NCBI RefSeq assembly: GCF_002847015.1
Contig: NZ_CP025085.1
Span: 1,922,001-1,986,000 of the forward strand
Origin: Prodigiosinella confusarubida
GTDB lineage: Bacteria > Pseudomonadota > Gammaproteobacteria > Enterobacterales > Enterobacteriaceae
DNA: 64,000 nucleotides
Reading direction: 5' to 3'
The position numbers were made by a program, and so were the translations under genes. The notes under the pieces were generated by a model that saw nothing but the letters and a program-made list of their open reading frames with translations, was not told where the DNA came from and searched no databases. Positions 39,030 through 50,181 of the stretch are shown in pieces. Each line of letters begins with the position of its first letter. The first letter of the stretch is position 1.

Positions 39030-39524
39030 ATGAGACTGACATCCAAAGGCCGTTATGCCGTTACCGCCATGCTCGATGTGACGCTGCACTCAAAAGACGG
39101 CCCGGTTCCACTAGCTGATATTTCTGAGCGTCAGGGAATTTCGCTTTCTTACCTGGAGCAGCTGTTTTCCCGTCTGCGTAAGCATGGTCTGGTGGCCAGT
39201 GTCCGTGGACCGGGTGGTGGTTATCTGTTGGGTAAAAGCGCCAGCGACATTGCGGTGGGGTCGGTGATTTCTGCCGTGGATGAATCGGTGGATGCCACTC
39301 GCTGTCAAGGACGTGAAGGTTGTCAGGGGGGAGATCGCTGTCTGACGCATACCTTGTGGCGTGACTTGAGTGATCGCATTACCGATTTCCTTAACAGCAT
39401 TACGTTGGATGAACTGGTCAATAACCAAGATATTCTGGACGTTGCGGATCGTCAGGATGCAGATACGCGTCGTACCTCCAACGGACGCGTACAAGACACC
39501 ATTAACGTTAATTTGCGCGCCTGA
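39030..39524 (+). CDS. iscR: Iron-sulfur cluster regulator IscR
   Basis: The 164-residue Rrf2-family regulator senses Fe-S supply and represses the isc operon. The start is ATG 39030 ([14 protein letters not shown]), although the open frame reaches back to 38940 through the IscR operator. N-terminal winged helix (about 1-75); cluster ligands Cys92, Cys98, Cys104 and His107 in [16 protein letters not shown], at E. coli numbering. First gene of the isc operon. Confidence 0.97.
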   Translation: MRLTSKGRYAVTAMLDVTLHSKDGPVPLADISERQGISLSYLEQLFSRLRKHGLVASVRGPGGGYLLGKSASDIAVGSVISAVDESVDATRCQGREGCQGGDRCLTHTLWRDLSDRITDFLNSITLDELVNNQDILDVADRQDADTRRTSNGRVQDTINVNLRA

Positions 39525-39577
39525 AATAAAACAAGATGCTTTGCACGTTTTGAAGTGATGTACGGAGTTTAAGAGCA

Positions 39578-40792
39578 ATGAAGTTACCTATTTATCTGGA
39601 CTACTCAGCGACAACGCCAGCCGATCCGCGTGTAGCTGAAAAAATGATGCAGTTTTTGACCCTGGACGGAACTTTTGGCAACCCGGCTTCCCGTTCCCAC
39701 CGTTTCGGTTGGCAGGCAGAAGAGGCGGTCGATATTGCCCGTAACCAGATTGCCGAGCTGGTTGGCGCGGATCCGCGTGAAATCGTATTTACTTCCGGTG
39801 CGACAGAATCCGATAATCTGGCTATCAAAGGTGCTGCCAATTTCTACCAGAAAAAAGGCAAGCATATCATTACCAGCAAAACTGAACATAAAGCGGTGCT
39901 GGATACCTGCCGCCAGTTAGAGCGCGAAGGTTTTGAAGTGACTTATCTGGCTCCTCAACGTAACGGAATTATTGACCTGAACGTGCTTGAAGCGGCCATG
40001 CGTGATGACACCATTCTGGTTTCCATTATGCATGTTAATAACGAAATCGGCGTGGTACAGGATATTGCGACTATCGGTGAAATGTGCCGTAGCCGTGGTA
40101 TCGTTTTCCATGTGGATGCTACTCAAAGTGTCGGCAAACTGCCTATCGATCTGAGTCAGTTGAAAGTTGATCTGATGTCTTTTTCCGGTCACAAAATTTA
40201 TGGCCCGAAAGGGATCGGCGCACTGTATGTTCGTCGTAAACCGCGTATTCGCATTGAAGCGCAGATGCATGGTGGCGGCCACGAGCGCGGCATGCGTTCC
40301 GGCACGTTGCCAGTACATCAGATCGTTGGTATGGGTGAAGCTTACCGTATTGCCAAAGAAGAAATATCGACGGAATCTGCTCGTCTGCGAGCGCTACGCG
40401 ATCGCCTATGGAATGGCATCAAAGATATGGAAGAAGTTTATCTGAATGGCTCCCTGGAGCAGGGAACACCGAATATCCTGAATGTCAGCTTTAACTATGT
40501 GGAAGGTGAGTCCTTGATTATGGCGCTCAAGGATCTGGCGGTTTCTTCCGGTTCCGCCTGTACCTCAGCCAGCCTGGAACCGTCTTATGTATTACGTGCG
40601 CTGGGGTTGAGTGATGAACTGGCGCATAGTTCGATCCGCTTCTCGCTGGGTCGTTTCACTACTGAAGAAGAAATCGACTACACCATTAAGCTGGTTCGTA
40701 AATCTATTGGTCGTCTGCGCGATCTTTCTCCATTGTGGGAAATGTTCAAGCAGGGTGTAGATATTAGCAGCATCGAATGGGCCGCACATTAA
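39578..40792 (+). CDS. iscS: Cysteine desulfurase IscS
   Basis: IscS mobilises sulfur from cysteine as a persulfide for IscU, ThiI and TusA. The 404-residue PLP enzyme has the E. coli length. The PLP-lysine is in [11 protein letters not shown] (about 206) and the persulfide Cys in [10 protein letters not shown] (about 328). It lies 53 bp after iscR and 23 bp before iscU. Confidence 0.99.
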   Translation: MKLPIYLDYSATTPADPRVAEKMMQFLTLDGTFGNPASRSHRFGWQAEEAVDIARNQIAELVGADPREIVFTSGATESDNLAIKGAANFYQKKGKHIITSKTEHKAVLDTCRQLEREGFEVTYLAPQRNGIIDLNVLEAAMRDDTILVSIMHVNNEIGVVQDIATIGEMCRSRGIVFHVDATQSVGKLPIDLSQLKVDLMSFSGHKIYGPKGIGALYVRRKPRIRIEAQMHGGGHERGMRSGTLPVHQIVGMGEAYRIAKEEISTESARLRALRDRLWNGIKDMEEVYLNGSLEQGTPNILNVSFNYVEGESLIMALKDLAVSSGSACTSASLEPSYVLRALGLSDELAHSSIRFSLGRFTTEEEIDYTIKLVRKSIGRLRDLSPLWEMFKQGVDISSIEWAAH

Positions 40793-40815
40793 TTCGCAGG
40801 AATCAGGACTAAATT

Positions 40816-41202
40816 ATGGCTTACAGCGAAAAAGTAATCGATCACTACGAAAACCCGCGCAATGTCGGATCTTTTGACAACGCCGATCCGAACATCGGCA
40901 GTGGCATGGTCGGAGCACCAGCTTGTGGTGATGTGATGAAGTTGCAGATTAAAGTCAACAATGACGGTATCATTGAAGACGCCCGCTTTAAAACCTATGG
41001 TTGTGGCTCGGCTATTGCTTCCAGTTCGTTAGTAACCGAATGGGTCAAAGGCAAAAGTCTTAGTGAAGCAGAAGCGATTAAAAATACCCAGATCGCTGAA
41101 GAACTGGAATTACCACCAGTAAAAATTCACTGCTCTATCCTGGCTGAAGATGCTATTAAAGCGGCTATTGCAGACTATAAAAGCAAACATGACGCTAACT
41201 AA
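40816..41202 (+). CDS. iscU: Iron-sulfur cluster scaffold IscU
   Basis: IscU assembles nascent Fe-S clusters. The 128-residue protein has the three cluster cysteines in GAPACGD (37), YGCGSA (63) and IHCSIL (106), the Asp beside Cys37, and the HscA recognition motif LPPVK (about 99-103). Confidence 0.98.
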   Translation: MAYSEKVIDHYENPRNVGSFDNADPNIGSGMVGAPACGDVMKLQIKVNNDGIIEDARFKTYGCGSAIASSSLVTEWVKGKSLSEAEAIKNTQIAEELELPPVKIHCSILAEDAIKAAIADYKSKHDAN

Positions 41203-41235
41203 TTGTAATATAAGTTAAAATTTAGAGGTTGTTGT

Positions 41236-41559
41236 ATGTCGATTACCCTGAGCGACAGTGCTGCGCAGCGTGTTAATGCCTTTATGGTAAACCGGGGCAA
41301 GGGTCTGGGCCTGCGTCTGGGTGTGAGAACATCCGGCTGTTCTGGTATGGCGTATGTACTGGAATTTGTTGATGAACTGGACGCTGACGATGTGGTGTTC
41401 GAAGACAAAGGCGTTAAGGTCATTATCGATGGCAAAAGTCTGGTCTATCTTGATGGTACCGAACTGGATTTCGTCAAGGAAGGGCTGAACGAAGGCTTTA
41501 AATTCAATAATCCCAACGTTTCAAGCGAGTGCGGTTGCGGAGAAAGCTTTAACGTTTAA
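41236..41559 (+). CDS. iscA: A-type Fe-S carrier IscA
   Basis: The 107-residue protein accepts and delivers clusters. Conserved cysteines are in TSGCSGMAY (35) and ECGCGESF (99 and 101). It sits 33 bp after iscU. Confidence 0.98.
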   Translation: MSITLSDSAAQRVNAFMVNRGKGLGLRLGVRTSGCSGMAYVLEFVDELDADDVVFEDKGVKVIIDGKSLVYLDGTELDFVKEGLNEGFKFNNPNVSSECGCGESFNV

Positions 41560-41587
41560 CCGTCATGCGGGTTATTGGTCGATCTCT

Positions 41588-41618
41588 GGTGGCTTCTCTG
41601 CTCTGTGGAGTAGCCACC
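41588..41618 (+). other. Intercistronic stem-loop between iscA and hscB
   Basis: GGTGGCT and AGCCACC pair, with a further CTC/GAG pairing inside, in the 93-bp gap. There is no T tract, so it is not a simple terminator; it could mark RNA processing or partial attenuation between iscRSUA and hscBA. Confidence 0.5.
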
Positions 41619-41652
41619 CAAGCGTTAGTATCTCCAACTCTCAGAGTACGCT

Positions 41653-42171
41653 ATGGATTACTTTACTTTATTCGGGCTGCCGATTCGCTATAACGTGGAT
41701 GGCAGCCTGCTTGTTTCCCGGTATCAGGAACTGCAGCGTCAGTTCCATCCTGACCGTTTTGCCGCCAGTCCCGAACGGGAACGCATGATGTCGTTACAAC
41801 AGGCGGCAACGATCAATGATGCCTACCAGACGTTGAAACATCCGCTGAAACGTGCAGAGTATATGTTATCTTTGCACGGTTTCGATTTAATGAATGAACA
41901 GCATACGCTCCAGGATACCGAGTTTTTGATGGAACAACTGGAATTACGCGAAGAACTGGATGCTATCGAGCATCAATCAGATATAGACATCGCGTTGTCG
42001 GCGTTCTCCGATCGCCTGAATGGTATGATCCATCAACGTAGCGAACAGATGCAACGCGAACTGGATGACGAGTCCTGGGCCGTGGCAGCGGACACCGTAC
42101 GTAAACTACGGTTCTTTGACAAGCTTCAGCAGACGGTTGAACAACTCGAAGAACATTTGCTGGAGCGATAA
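41653..42171 (+). CDS. hscB: Fe-S co-chaperone HscB (J protein)
   Basis: HscB brings IscU to HscA and stimulates its ATPase. The 172-residue protein has an N-terminal J domain with the HPD motif in QFHPDRF and a C-terminal three-helix bundle that binds IscU. Confidence 0.97.
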   Translation: MDYFTLFGLPIRYNVDGSLLVSRYQELQRQFHPDRFAASPERERMMSLQQAATINDAYQTLKHPLKRAEYMLSLHGFDLMNEQHTLQDTEFLMEQLELREELDAIEHQSDIDIALSAFSDRLNGMIHQRSEQMQRELDDESWAVAADTVRKLRFFDKLQQTVEQLEEHLLER

Positions 42172-42248
42172 GTGTTAATCCCGGTGGGCAATCAATAGGC
42201 GACATAAGTTTATCGACCTTCCCACCAGCCAATTGATGGAAGCTCAAT

Positions 42249-44099
42249 ATGGCCTTATTACAAATCAGTGAGCCAGGACTCAGTACGGCGCCACATCAGC
42301 GTCGTTTGGCTGTTGGTATCGATTTAGGCACTACACATTCTCTGGTTGCGACAGTACGCAGCGGTGAGGCACAAACGTTACCTGATCCTGAAGGTAGGGA
42401 ACTGCTGCCCTCGGTTGTGTATTACCATACACAAGGACATCAGGTCGGCTGGGATGCTCGTAATCAGGCGGGCAATGATCCGGTCAACACCATCAGTTCG
42501 GTCAAACGATTGATGGGGCGTTCACTGGCTGATATTCAGCAACGTTATCCTCATCTTCCTTATCGTTTTATCGCCAGTGATAACGGGTTGCCCGTGATTC
42601 AGACGGCGTCGGGCAACCGAAATCCTGTTCAGATATCGGCAGATATTTTATCCGCGCTGGCGCAGCGGGCGGAAGTCGCGCTGGATGGTACGCCAGATGG
42701 CGTGGTGATCACCGTGCCGGCTTATTTTGATGACGCGCAGCGTCAGGGCACCAAAGATGCGGCTCGTCTGGCAGGATTGCATGTGCTGCGTCTGCTTAAT
42801 GAACCTACTGCTGCTGCCATTGCGTATGGTCTGGACTCAGGACAGGAAGGTGTTATCGCGGTTTATGACCTTGGCGGTGGCACGTTTGATATCTCTATTC
42901 TGCGCTTAAGCCGCGGTGTGTTCGAAGTCCTGGCGACTGGTGGTGATTCTGCACTGGGCGGTGATGATTTTGACCATTTGCTGGTGGAGTGGCTGCGGGA
43001 ACAGGCTGGTATAACCAACCGTGACGATCACCATCTGCAGCAATCGCTGATCAATGCGGCGATTAACGCCAAAATTGCTCTTAGCGAGAAGGACGCTGTT
43101 CCGGTATCTATTGCTGGCTGGCAGGGTGAAATTACGCGCAAACAGTTTAATCTGCTGATTGCGCCGTGGGTTAAGCGCACGCTGTTGTCTTGCCGCCGTA
43201 CGCTGAGAGACGCGGGGATCAGCCTCGATGAGGTGCAGGAAGTGGTGATGGTCGGGGGATCGACCCGTGTACCACTGGTACGTGAACAAGTGGGTGAGTT
43301 CTTTGGTCGAACACCGCTTACCTCTATCGATCCGGATAAAGTCGTGGCCATCGGCGCAGCTATTCAGGCTGATATCCTGGTGGGTAACAAGCCTGACAGC
43401 GAAATGCTGCTGCTGGATGTCATCCCATTATCCCTCGGTCTGGAAACGATGGGGGGGCTGGTGGAAAAAATTATTCCGCGTAACACCACGATCCCCGTTG
43501 CTCGTGCTCAGGAATTTACCACGTTTAAGGATGGTCAGAACGCCATGATGATTCACGTTCTGCAAGGTGAACGTGAGTTAGTGCAGGATTGCCGGTCGCT
43601 GGGGCGCTTTACGCTGCGGGGGATCCCATCATTGCCCGCGGGGGGCGCCCATATTCGTGTTACATTTCAGGTTGATGCCGACGGGTTGTTGAGTGTAACG
43701 GCGATGGAAAAATCAACGGGTGTGGAAGCCTCTATTCAAGTGAAACCATCTTATGGATTGAGTGATGATGAAATCGCCGACATGATTAAAGACTCCATGA
43801 TGAACGCACAAGACGATATCAGTGCTCGTATGCTGGCAGAGCAAAAAGTAGAGGCAACACGTGTATTGGAAAGCCTGAACAGTGCGTTGGCATCAGATGC
43901 CGATTTGCTCACTGAAGACGAAAAAACAGCAATTGATGCCGCAACCCAGCACCTGCAACAGGTTGTAGAGGGAATAGATGCGGCAGCAATTGAGACCGCC
44001 ATTAAAATAGTAGATCAACAAACCCAGGAATTTGCCGCCCGCAGGATGGATATTTCCATTCGTCGTGCGCTGGCCGGGCATTCCGTGGATGAGGTATAA
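42249..44099 (+). CDS. hscA: Fe-S chaperone HscA (Hsp70 family)
   Basis: HscA uses ATP to drive cluster release from IscU. The 616-residue protein has E. coli's length, with Hsp70 motifs [28 protein letters not shown] and [12 protein letters not shown]. The substrate domain recognises LPPVK of IscU. It ends 2 bp before fdx. Confidence 0.98.
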   Translation: MALLQISEPGLSTAPHQRRLAVGIDLGTTHSLVATVRSGEAQTLPDPEGRELLPSVVYYHTQGHQVGWDARNQAGNDPVNTISSVKRLMGRSLADIQQRYPHLPYRFIASDNGLPVIQTASGNRNPVQISADILSALAQRAEVALDGTPDGVVITVPAYFDDAQRQGTKDAARLAGLHVLRLLNEPTAAAIAYGLDSGQEGVIAVYDLGGGTFDISILRLSRGVFEVLATGGDSALGGDDFDHLLVEWLREQAGITNRDDHHLQQSLINAAINAKIALSEKDAVPVSIAGWQGEITRKQFNLLIAPWVKRTLLSCRRTLRDAGISLDEVQEVVMVGGSTRVPLVREQVGEFFGRTPLTSIDPDKVVAIGAAIQADILVGNKPDSEMLLLDVIPLSLGLETMGGLVEKIIPRNTTIPVARAQEFTTFKDGQNAMMIHVLQGERELVQDCRSLGRFTLRGIPSLPAGGAHIRVTFQVDADGLLSVTAMEKSTGVEASIQVKPSYGLSDDEIADMIKDSMMNAQDDISARMLAEQKVEATRVLESLNSALASDADLLTEDEKTAIDAATQHLQQVVEGIDAAAIETAIKIVDQQTQEFAARRMDISIRRALAGHSVDEV

Positions 44100-44101
44100 G
44101 T

Positions 44102-44437
44102 ATGCCTAAGATTGTTTTTCTGCCACATCAGGACTTATGTCCAGACGGGGCGGTTTTGGAAGCAGAATGTGGTGAAACCATTCTCGACGTTGCATTACGC
44201 AATGGTATTGAAATTGAACATGCCTGCGAAAAGTCCTGTGCCTGTACCACTTGTCACTGCATTGTCCGTGAAGGATTTGATTCGTTGCCGGAAAGTACCG
44301 AGGATGAAGACGATATGCTGGATAAAGCCTGGGGGCTGGAACCAGAAAGTCGTTTAGGTTGTCAGGCGCGGGTCACCGATGAAGATCTGGTGGTGGAAAT
44401 TCCACGGTACACGATTAACCACGCACGCGAACATTAA
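44102..44437 (+). CDS. fdx: [2Fe-2S] ferredoxin of the ISC system
   Basis: The 111-residue adrenodoxin-type ferredoxin supplies electrons to cluster assembly. Ligand cysteines are in ACEKSCACTTC and RLGCQA. It begins 2 bp after hscA and is 12 bp before iscX. Confidence 0.98.
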   Translation: MPKIVFLPHQDLCPDGAVLEAECGETILDVALRNGIEIEHACEKSCACTTCHCIVREGFDSLPESTEDEDDMLDKAWGLEPESRLGCQARVTDEDLVVEIPRYTINHAREH

Positions 44438-44449
44438 CAGGAGAAAAGT

Positions 44450-44650
44450 ATGGGGCTGAAATGGGCGGATAGCCGCGCTATTGGTGAGGCGCTCTATGAT
44501 TGTTATCCTGATGTTGATCCGAAAACGGTGCGTTTCACCGATATGCACCAATGGATTTGTGAATTAGATGATTTTGATGATCAGCCCGAGTCTTCTAGTG
44601 AAAAAATTCTGGAAGCAATTTTGCTGGTCTGGCTGGATGAAGCTGAATAA
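44450..44650 (+). CDS. iscX: IscX, Fe-S assembly adaptor
   Basis: The 66-residue acidic protein ([17 protein letters not shown]) binds IscS and iron and modulates ISC activity. AGGAG lies just upstream. A terminator follows, ending the core operon. Confidence 0.97.
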   Translation: MGLKWADSRAIGEALYDCYPDVDPKTVRFTDMHQWICELDDFDDQPESSSEKILEAILLVWLDEAE

Positions 44651-44659
44651 CCCGTATGG

Positions 44660-44688
44660 CGGGCTGCTATCTGGCGGCCCGTTTTTTT
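44660..44688 (+). terminator. Rho-independent terminator after iscX
   Basis: CGGGCTGC and GCGGCCCG form an 8-bp stem (one G-U pair) with a 6-nt loop and seven T. Confidence 0.88.
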
Positions 44689-44746
44689 CTTTTTCATTTT
44701 GGCAAAACTGGCCTGATAAAAGAAGAGCCTAATTGGGAGCATTATT

Positions 44747-46042
44747 ATGACAACCGAAACTATGCTGATAACCCTTTCCCACCAACCTGCTGATGCGCGC
44801 TGGGGCGAAAAAGCCACGTTAACTGCCAACGAACAGAGCTTTACCATTCATCTGTCAGGTGATGCTCCACTGAATACTATTCAGCGCGCGGCACGAAAAA
44901 TTGACGGGCAGGGTATTAAACACGTCAAGCTGGCAGGTGAAGGCTGGGATCTGGAAAGTAGCTGGGCGTTTTGGCAAGGTTACCGCGGGCCGAAAGGGAA
45001 ATGTATTGTCGATTGGGCCCCGCTGGATGAAACCGCGCAACTGGAACTGGATCGTCGCCTGAAAATTATCGACTGGGTGCGCGATACTATTAACCTGCCG
45101 GCAGAGAATCTTGGACCGGAACAATTAGCGACGCGAGCCATCGATCTACTGTGCGCCGTGGACTGTGATTCGGTGTCCTACCGCATTACCAAAGGTGACG
45201 ATTTGCGCGAGCAAAACTATGCCGGCCTGCACACGGTCGGCCGTGGTTCTGATCGTTCACCAGTATTGCTGGCGTTGGATTACAACCCAACGGGTAACCC
45301 GGATGCGCCAGTGTTGGCCTGTCTGGTAGGGAAAGGAATTACTTTTGATTCCGGTGGCTATAGTCTGAAGGGCAGCAGCTTCATGGATTCCATGAAGTCT
45401 GATATGGGTGGGGCGGCGTTGGCGACCGGCGCGCTGGCGCTGGCGGCTTCCCGTGGTTTGAAACAACGGGTGAAATTGTTCCTGTGCTGTGCGGATAACA
45501 TGGTCAGCGGTAATGCTTTCAAACTGGGTGATATTATCAGCTATCGTAACGGTAAAACGGTGGAAGTAATGAATACCGATGCGGAAGGTCGTCTGGTACT
45601 GGCCGACGGTCTGATTGATGCCTCTGAACAGAATCCACAGTGGATTATCGACTGTGCGACGTTGACTGGTGCAGCAAAAACCGCATTGGGTAATGATTAT
45701 CACGCGCTATTCAGTTTTGATGATGCGCTGGTAGACTCGCTGATGAGCAGTGCACGTGAAGAGAATGAACCGTTTTGGCGTCTGCCGCTGGCAGAGTTTC
45801 ACCGTCAGCATTTGCCTTCCAGCTTTGCTGAGCTGAACAACGTGGCTGGGTCGGCACATACTGCTGGTGCCAGCACGGCTGCCGCTTTTCTCTCCTATTT
45901 TGTGAAAAACTATCAGCAAGGCTGGCTGCACATCGATTGCTCCGCCACTTATCGTAAAAGTGCCGTAGAACAGTGGTCAGCGGGAGCAACCGGTTTAGGG
46001 GTACGCACACTGGCCAACTTCTTGTTGAGTAAAGCGGATTAA
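44747..46042 (+). CDS. pepB: Peptidase B (leucine aminopeptidase family M17)
   Basis: This cytosolic aminopeptidase helps degrade peptides. The 431-residue protein has the M17 signature NTDAEGRL and metal/active-site segments [14 protein letters not shown] and [15 protein letters not shown]. Downstream of iscX beyond a terminator, as in E. coli. Confidence 0.95.
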   Translation: MTTETMLITLSHQPADARWGEKATLTANEQSFTIHLSGDAPLNTIQRAARKIDGQGIKHVKLAGEGWDLESSWAFWQGYRGPKGKCIVDWAPLDETAQLELDRRLKIIDWVRDTINLPAENLGPEQLATRAIDLLCAVDCDSVSYRITKGDDLREQNYAGLHTVGRGSDRSPVLLALDYNPTGNPDAPVLACLVGKGITFDSGGYSLKGSSFMDSMKSDMGGAALATGALALAASRGLKQRVKLFLCCADNMVSGNAFKLGDIISYRNGKTVEVMNTDAEGRLVLADGLIDASEQNPQWIIDCATLTGAAKTALGNDYHALFSFDDALVDSLMSSAREENEPFWRLPLAEFHRQHLPSSFAELNNVAGSAHTAGASTAAAFLSYFVKNYQQGWLHIDCSATYRKSAVEQWSAGATGLGVRTLANFLLSKAD

Positions 46043-46210
46043 ATAAAATAGTGCCAGCTATGTGTGGCTGACCTTGATCTTGTTGGCAGAATGACGTCGG
46101 AGAACCGTAGTATCATCACAGGTTATCTGGCGTTATTTTTTATTGAGAAACAGCCTGGTTGCCAACCGATGTTCGACTCGGTGGATAAGGTTGTTATTGT
46201 GAGGATTGTT

Positions 46211-47005
46211 ATGGATTTTTCACCGCAGAATAAACTGGAAGAAGTCTTAACGTTGGCAGCAACGGAGCCAGCGCATCGGCCTGAGTTTTTCAGTGAGCTT
46301 ATGGACGCAACGGTTTATGTTCTGGGCAGTAGCGATGAGAATGAGGTATTCGGAGAAAAAGCATCGCAGTCGGACAGTAACATCCAACTTCAGCATTGGG
46401 AAAAACCTGATGGTAGCTCAGTGATTCCTTTTTTCTCTTCACTGGAAGCGTTGCAACTGGCTGTGAGTGAAGAACAGGCATTTTTGGCGTTGCCAACCCG
46501 TACCCTGTTTGAACTTACGCAGGGAGTGGCCCTATTCTTGAATCCTAAATTACCCTATGGGAAAGAGTTCCTGCCGCAGGAGATTGAGCATCTGCTTTCT
46601 GGTGAAGGCAACAGTCTGATTCAGCAGAGCGTGATTGAAGACGACGCTGAAATACTGATTGGTCAACCAGCTGAAATGCCAGTACAGATGATTGACTCGC
46701 TGACTCAACTGTTTACCAAATATCCGCAGGTGCATCGGGCGTTTCTGGTACAGATTCAGGAGCCAGATGAGGAACAGCCGCACCTGTTGATTGGTATTGA
46801 TGCAGATAACGATGTCGAAGACATTATTCATGCGGCGGGTACGGTGGCCAGTGATACGTTACCGGATGATGGTTCGATCGATCTTTGCCTGGTACGGAAC
46901 AATGAACCCGGTATCAGCCATTATATGACACAGCACACTACACCGTTTTATGAACGCAAATGGGGTAGTTTCCTGCGGGATTTCAAAAAGACGGTTCAGG
47001 CCTGA
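46211..47005 (+). CDS. sseB: SseB family protein
   Basis: The 264-residue cytosolic protein is close in length and sequence to E. coli SseB (258 aa), whose role is described as enhancing serine sensitivity; its molecular function is unclear. The start ATG 46211 (MDFSPQNKLE) follows GAGG; the frame extends to 46064 but without a plausible start. Conserved stretches LQHWEKPDGSSVIPFF and FYERKWGSFLRDFK. Convergent with sseA. Confidence 0.92.
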   Translation: MDFSPQNKLEEVLTLAATEPAHRPEFFSELMDATVYVLGSSDENEVFGEKASQSDSNIQLQHWEKPDGSSVIPFFSSLEALQLAVSEEQAFLALPTRTLFELTQGVALFLNPKLPYGKEFLPQEIEHLLSGEGNSLIQQSVIEDDAEILIGQPAEMPVQMIDSLTQLFTKYPQVHRAFLVQIQEPDEEQPHLLIGIDADNDVEDIIHAAGTVASDTLPDDGSIDLCLVRNNEPGISHYMTQHTTPFYERKWGSFLRDFKKTVQA

Positions 47006-47058
47006 GACGTTGGGCCGACTGAGAATCGCTCGTTTTTGAGTATCTGTCGAACGACAAG

Positions 47059-47087
47059 GGATCCGTGCTCATGCAGAACACGGATCC
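47059..47087. other. Inverted repeat between convergent sseB and sseA
   Basis: GGATCCGTG and CACGGATCC form a perfect 9-bp stem with an 11-nt loop in the 88-bp gap. It could terminate both genes, but neither side has a T tract. Confidence 0.45.
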
Positions 47088-47093
47088 TGGACG

Positions 47094-47948
47094 TTACGTC
47101 CGGGTGGTAACCGGCAGATCGTCTCTGGCACCCCATTCGCTCCAGGAACCATCGTAAAGTGATACCTGTCTGGCATTCAGTGCTGTAAGCGCGAGAACGA
47201 CCACCGCGGCAGTAACACCAGAACCACAGCTGGCGATGACTGGACGCTGAATATCTACGCCATGCTGGTGGAAAATGGCTGTCAATTCTTCTGCCGGCTT
47301 TAATGCGCCGTCGGCAACCAGCTCTGTCCAGGGGACGTTAAGGCTACCGGGAATGTGGCCGCAGCGCAGCCCCGCTCGTGGTTCATTCGCTTCGCCGTTA
47401 AAGCGGGATGCCGACCGAGCGTCAACAATTTGTTCCGAATGATCGCGGCTGATAGCCAGCACCTCGTCACACTGGCGAATTTTTGTCGCATTAAGATGGG
47501 CATGGAACGTCGTTGCCGGACGGTTTATGTCCCCTGTCTCCAGCGGAAACTGACGTTGCTTCCACCCAGCCAGGCCACCGCTAAGAATAGACACCCGATT
47601 TACACCAAATGTACGCAACATCCACCAAGCGCGTGGTGCAGAGAAAAGATTGCCTTCATCATAGACAACAAAATGTTGTTGCTCGCTGAGTCCCAGTTTT
47701 CCCATCTCCAGAGAGAATACGTTAGTATCCGGCATCATATGTGGGAAAGGACTTTGATGATCAGAAAACGCTTCAATATCGAAAAAAACGGCGCCAGGCA
47801 GATGACCTGCGTTGTATTCATTATGCATATCGCCGGTCGTACTGCCTGCTGTCAGCATGCGGGCGTCAATCAGTGCTATATCAGGATCGTTCAGATGTGT
47901 GCTAAGCCAGGATGATGAAATAAAAATATCGGAACAGGATGTAGACAT
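47094..47948 (-). CDS. sseA: 3-mercaptopyruvate sulfurtransferase SseA
   Basis: SseA transfers sulfur from 3-mercaptopyruvate to thiol acceptors. The 284-residue protein is read from ATG 47948 (MSTSCSDIFISSSW) after GGAGG. It has two rhodanese domains; the active-site loop CGSGVTA is in the second (about 236-242). Confidence 0.95.
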   Translation of the reverse strand: MSTSCSDIFISSSWLSTHLNDPDIALIDARMLTAGSTTGDMHNEYNAGHLPGAVFFDIEAFSDHQSPFPHMMPDTNVFSLEMGKLGLSEQQHFVVYDEGNLFSAPRAWWMLRTFGVNRVSILSGGLAGWKQRQFPLETGDINRPATTFHAHLNATKIRQCDEVLAISRDHSEQIVDARSASRFNGEANEPRAGLRCGHIPGSLNVPWTELVADGALKPAEELTAIFHQHGVDIQRPVIASCGSGVTAAVVVLALTALNARQVSLYDGSWSEWGARDDLPVTTRT

Positions 47949-48194
47949 AAAACCTCCCACACTGGGGCTGATCTCGTTGCCCCTGAGTGACACAAGAGGT
48001 TAATTATCAGTGATTTTCCCGGGACCGGCAAGTCATGCTGTTATCGCTGGATCAACTCTTGTGTTCATCGTCCGAGATTGTTGTGTCAGTTATTCTCGTG
48101 CATTGCTGCGAAATACGGAAAATTTGAGAGGAAGAGGATAATGTTTTTTTAAAAAAATGTTATTACGCTGGTAGGCAAGCAGCGCTGGTGCCCC

Positions 48195-48200
48195 TATAAT
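48195..48200 (+). promoter_or_regulatory. -10 box of the ndk promoter
   Basis: A perfect TATAAT lies 75 bp before ndk, with TAGGCA at 48172-48177 as a -35 at 17-bp spacing. The rest of the 326-bp sseA-ndk gap holds a T7A7 tract at 48144-48157 and no gene that I can support. Confidence 0.6.
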
Positions 48201-48274
48201 CGGCGCCACTTTCACTGGCCGGTATTATAACTTTCTCAACCGGCTGTTTCCGTTAGTTATTGAACGAGGTCACT

Positions 48275-48706
48275 ATGACGGTAGAACGTACCTTTTCCAT
48301 CATAAAGCCCAATGCTGTGGCAAAGAACGCTATCGGCGCGATTTATGCCCGTTTCGAAAGCGCTGGTTTTAAAATTATTGCAGCTAAAATGCTGCATCTG
48401 ACCCGTGAGCAGGCAGAAGGTTTTTATGCCGAGCATAAAGGTAAACCCTTCTTCGATGGCTTGGTGGATTTCATGACCTCTGGCCCGATTATGGTGCAGG
48501 TACTGGAAGGTGAGAATGCTGTCCAGCGTAACCGCGACATTATGGGGGCGACCAATCCGGCTAACGCACTGGCAGGTACGCTGCGTGCAGACTATGCCGA
48601 TAGTTTCACTGAAAATGCCGTTCACGGTTCCGATGCAGTTGCTTCTGCCGAGCGCGAAATTGCTTATTTCTTCAGTGCTGATGAAATCTGCCCGCGTTCT
48701 TGTTAA
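48275..48706 (+). CDS. ndk: Nucleoside diphosphate kinase
   Basis: Ndk equilibrates nucleoside di- and triphosphates. The 143-residue protein is read from ATG 48275 ([14 protein letters not shown]) after CGAGG. The phospho-His is in [13 protein letters not shown]. In E. coli, pbpC and yfhM lie between sseA and ndk; both are absent here. Confidence 0.98.
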   Translation: MTVERTFSIIKPNAVAKNAIGAIYARFESAGFKIIAAKMLHLTREQAEGFYAEHKGKPFFDGLVDFMTSGPIMVQVLEGENAVQRNRDIMGATNPANALAGTLRADYADSFTENAVHGSDAVASAEREIAYFFSADEICPRSC

Positions 48707-48875
48707 TGGTGGCGGGTCTGCGTGACGCCTTAATAAAAAGTCGGCCACGGTAGCATCGTTGTTTTAAAGTTTGTACAATGTCACGCCCTGGATGAGCACG
48801 AGCTTACTGGGGCGTTTCTTCTGTATATCACACCTTTTCGCGCCATAACGTGTAATAACGAGGCCATGAGTCATT

Positions 48876-50048
48876 ATGTCTGAACAAACTGCATCCCCAA
48901 TTTCTGTTGTATCTGACGCTATTGTCAAAAAAGACGCTGAAAAAATTAACCTGCTGGATTTTAACCGCCAGCAGATGAGAACTTTCTTTGCCGAGTTGGG
49001 GGAAAAACCCTTTCGGGCCGACCAGGTCATGAAGTGGATGTATCATTACTGTTGTGACGATTTCACCCAGATGACCGACATCAATAAGGTCTTACGCGGC
49101 AAATTGCAGGAAATTGCAGAAATTCGTGCGCCGGAAGTGGTAGACGAACAGCGCTCTTCCGATGGCACTATCAAGTGGGCGATTCTGGTTGGTGGCCAGC
49201 GTGTGGAAACGGTGTATATTCCGGAAGAAGATCGCGCAACATTGTGTGTTTCGTCTCAGGTGGGCTGTGCGCTGGAGTGTAAATTTTGCTCTACCGGGCA
49301 GCAAGGGTTCAACCGTAACCTGCGAGTATCGGAAATTATCGGACAGGTATGGCGCGCGGCAAAAATAATCGGTACGGCCAAAGTGACCGGGCAACGTCCT
49401 ATCACCAATGTGGTAATGATGGGGATGGGGGAGCCGTTGTTGAATTTGAACAATGTTGTACCTGCAATGGAAATCATGCTGGATGATTTCGGATTCGGGC
49501 TATCCAAACGTCGCGTCACGCTCTCGACATCGGGCGTGGTACCTGCACTGGATAAACTTGGCGACATGATTGATGTGGCACTGGCTATCTCCCTGCATGC
49601 GCCAAATGACGAAATTCGTAACGAAATTATGCCGATTAATAAAAAGTATAATATCGAAACGTTCCTGGGGGCAGTACACCGCTATCTGGAGAAGTCCAAT
49701 GCCAACCAGGGGCGCGTTACGGTGGAGTATGTGTTGTTGGATCACATCAATGATGATACCGAGCACGCCCATCAGCTGGCGGCATGTCTGAAAGATACGC
49801 CATGCAAGATCAACCTGATTCCATGGAATCCGTTCCCTGGCGCACCTTATGGACGTAGTTCCAACAGTCGTGTTGACCGTTTTTCCAAAGTATTGATGGA
49901 GTATGGCTTCACCACGATCGTACGTAAAACCCGTGGTGATGACATTGATGCCGCCTGCGGACAGTTGGCTGGGGAGGTTGTCGACCGGACTAAACGTACT
50001 TTGAAGAAAGCAATGGCTGGGGAACCTATCACCGTCAAGACGGTCTGA
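48876..50048 (+). CDS. rlmN: Dual-specificity rRNA/tRNA adenine-C2 methyltransferase RlmN
   Basis: This radical SAM enzyme makes m2A2503 in 23S rRNA and m2A37 in some tRNAs. The 390-residue protein has the cluster motif Cys131-x3-Cys135-x2-Cys138 (in [12 protein letters not shown]), a SAM-binding [10 protein letters not shown], and the methyl-carrying Cys in [12 protein letters not shown] near 361. Confidence 0.97.
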   Translation: MSEQTASPISVVSDAIVKKDAEKINLLDFNRQQMRTFFAELGEKPFRADQVMKWMYHYCCDDFTQMTDINKVLRGKLQEIAEIRAPEVVDEQRSSDGTIKWAILVGGQRVETVYIPEEDRATLCVSSQVGCALECKFCSTGQQGFNRNLRVSEIIGQVWRAAKIIGTAKVTGQRPITNVVMMGMGEPLLNLNNVVPAMEIMLDDFGFGLSKRRVTLSTSGVVPALDKLGDMIDVALAISLHAPNDEIRNEIMPINKKYNIETFLGAVHRYLEKSNANQGRVTVEYVLLDHINDDTEHAHQLAACLKDTPCKINLIPWNPFPGAPYGRSSNSRVDRFSKVLMEYGFTTIVRKTRGDDIDAACGQLAGEVVDRTKRTLKKAMAGEPITVKTV

Positions 50049-50181
50049 TTGCTGACAATCTTTATCAGGTATGAAGGTGATAAATACTTTTTTGCGGCTT
50101 ATCATACTATGCTGTCACTTGTGACAGTTTCAGGTAACATACGACATACTGTTGGCCAGGATGGCACAAGGATAGTCAGGG

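Noticed and set aside
48144-48157. T7A7 tract as a terminator or promoter element
   Set aside because: It could fold, but no gene ends there; it may bend DNA upstream of ndk and nothing more can be supported.
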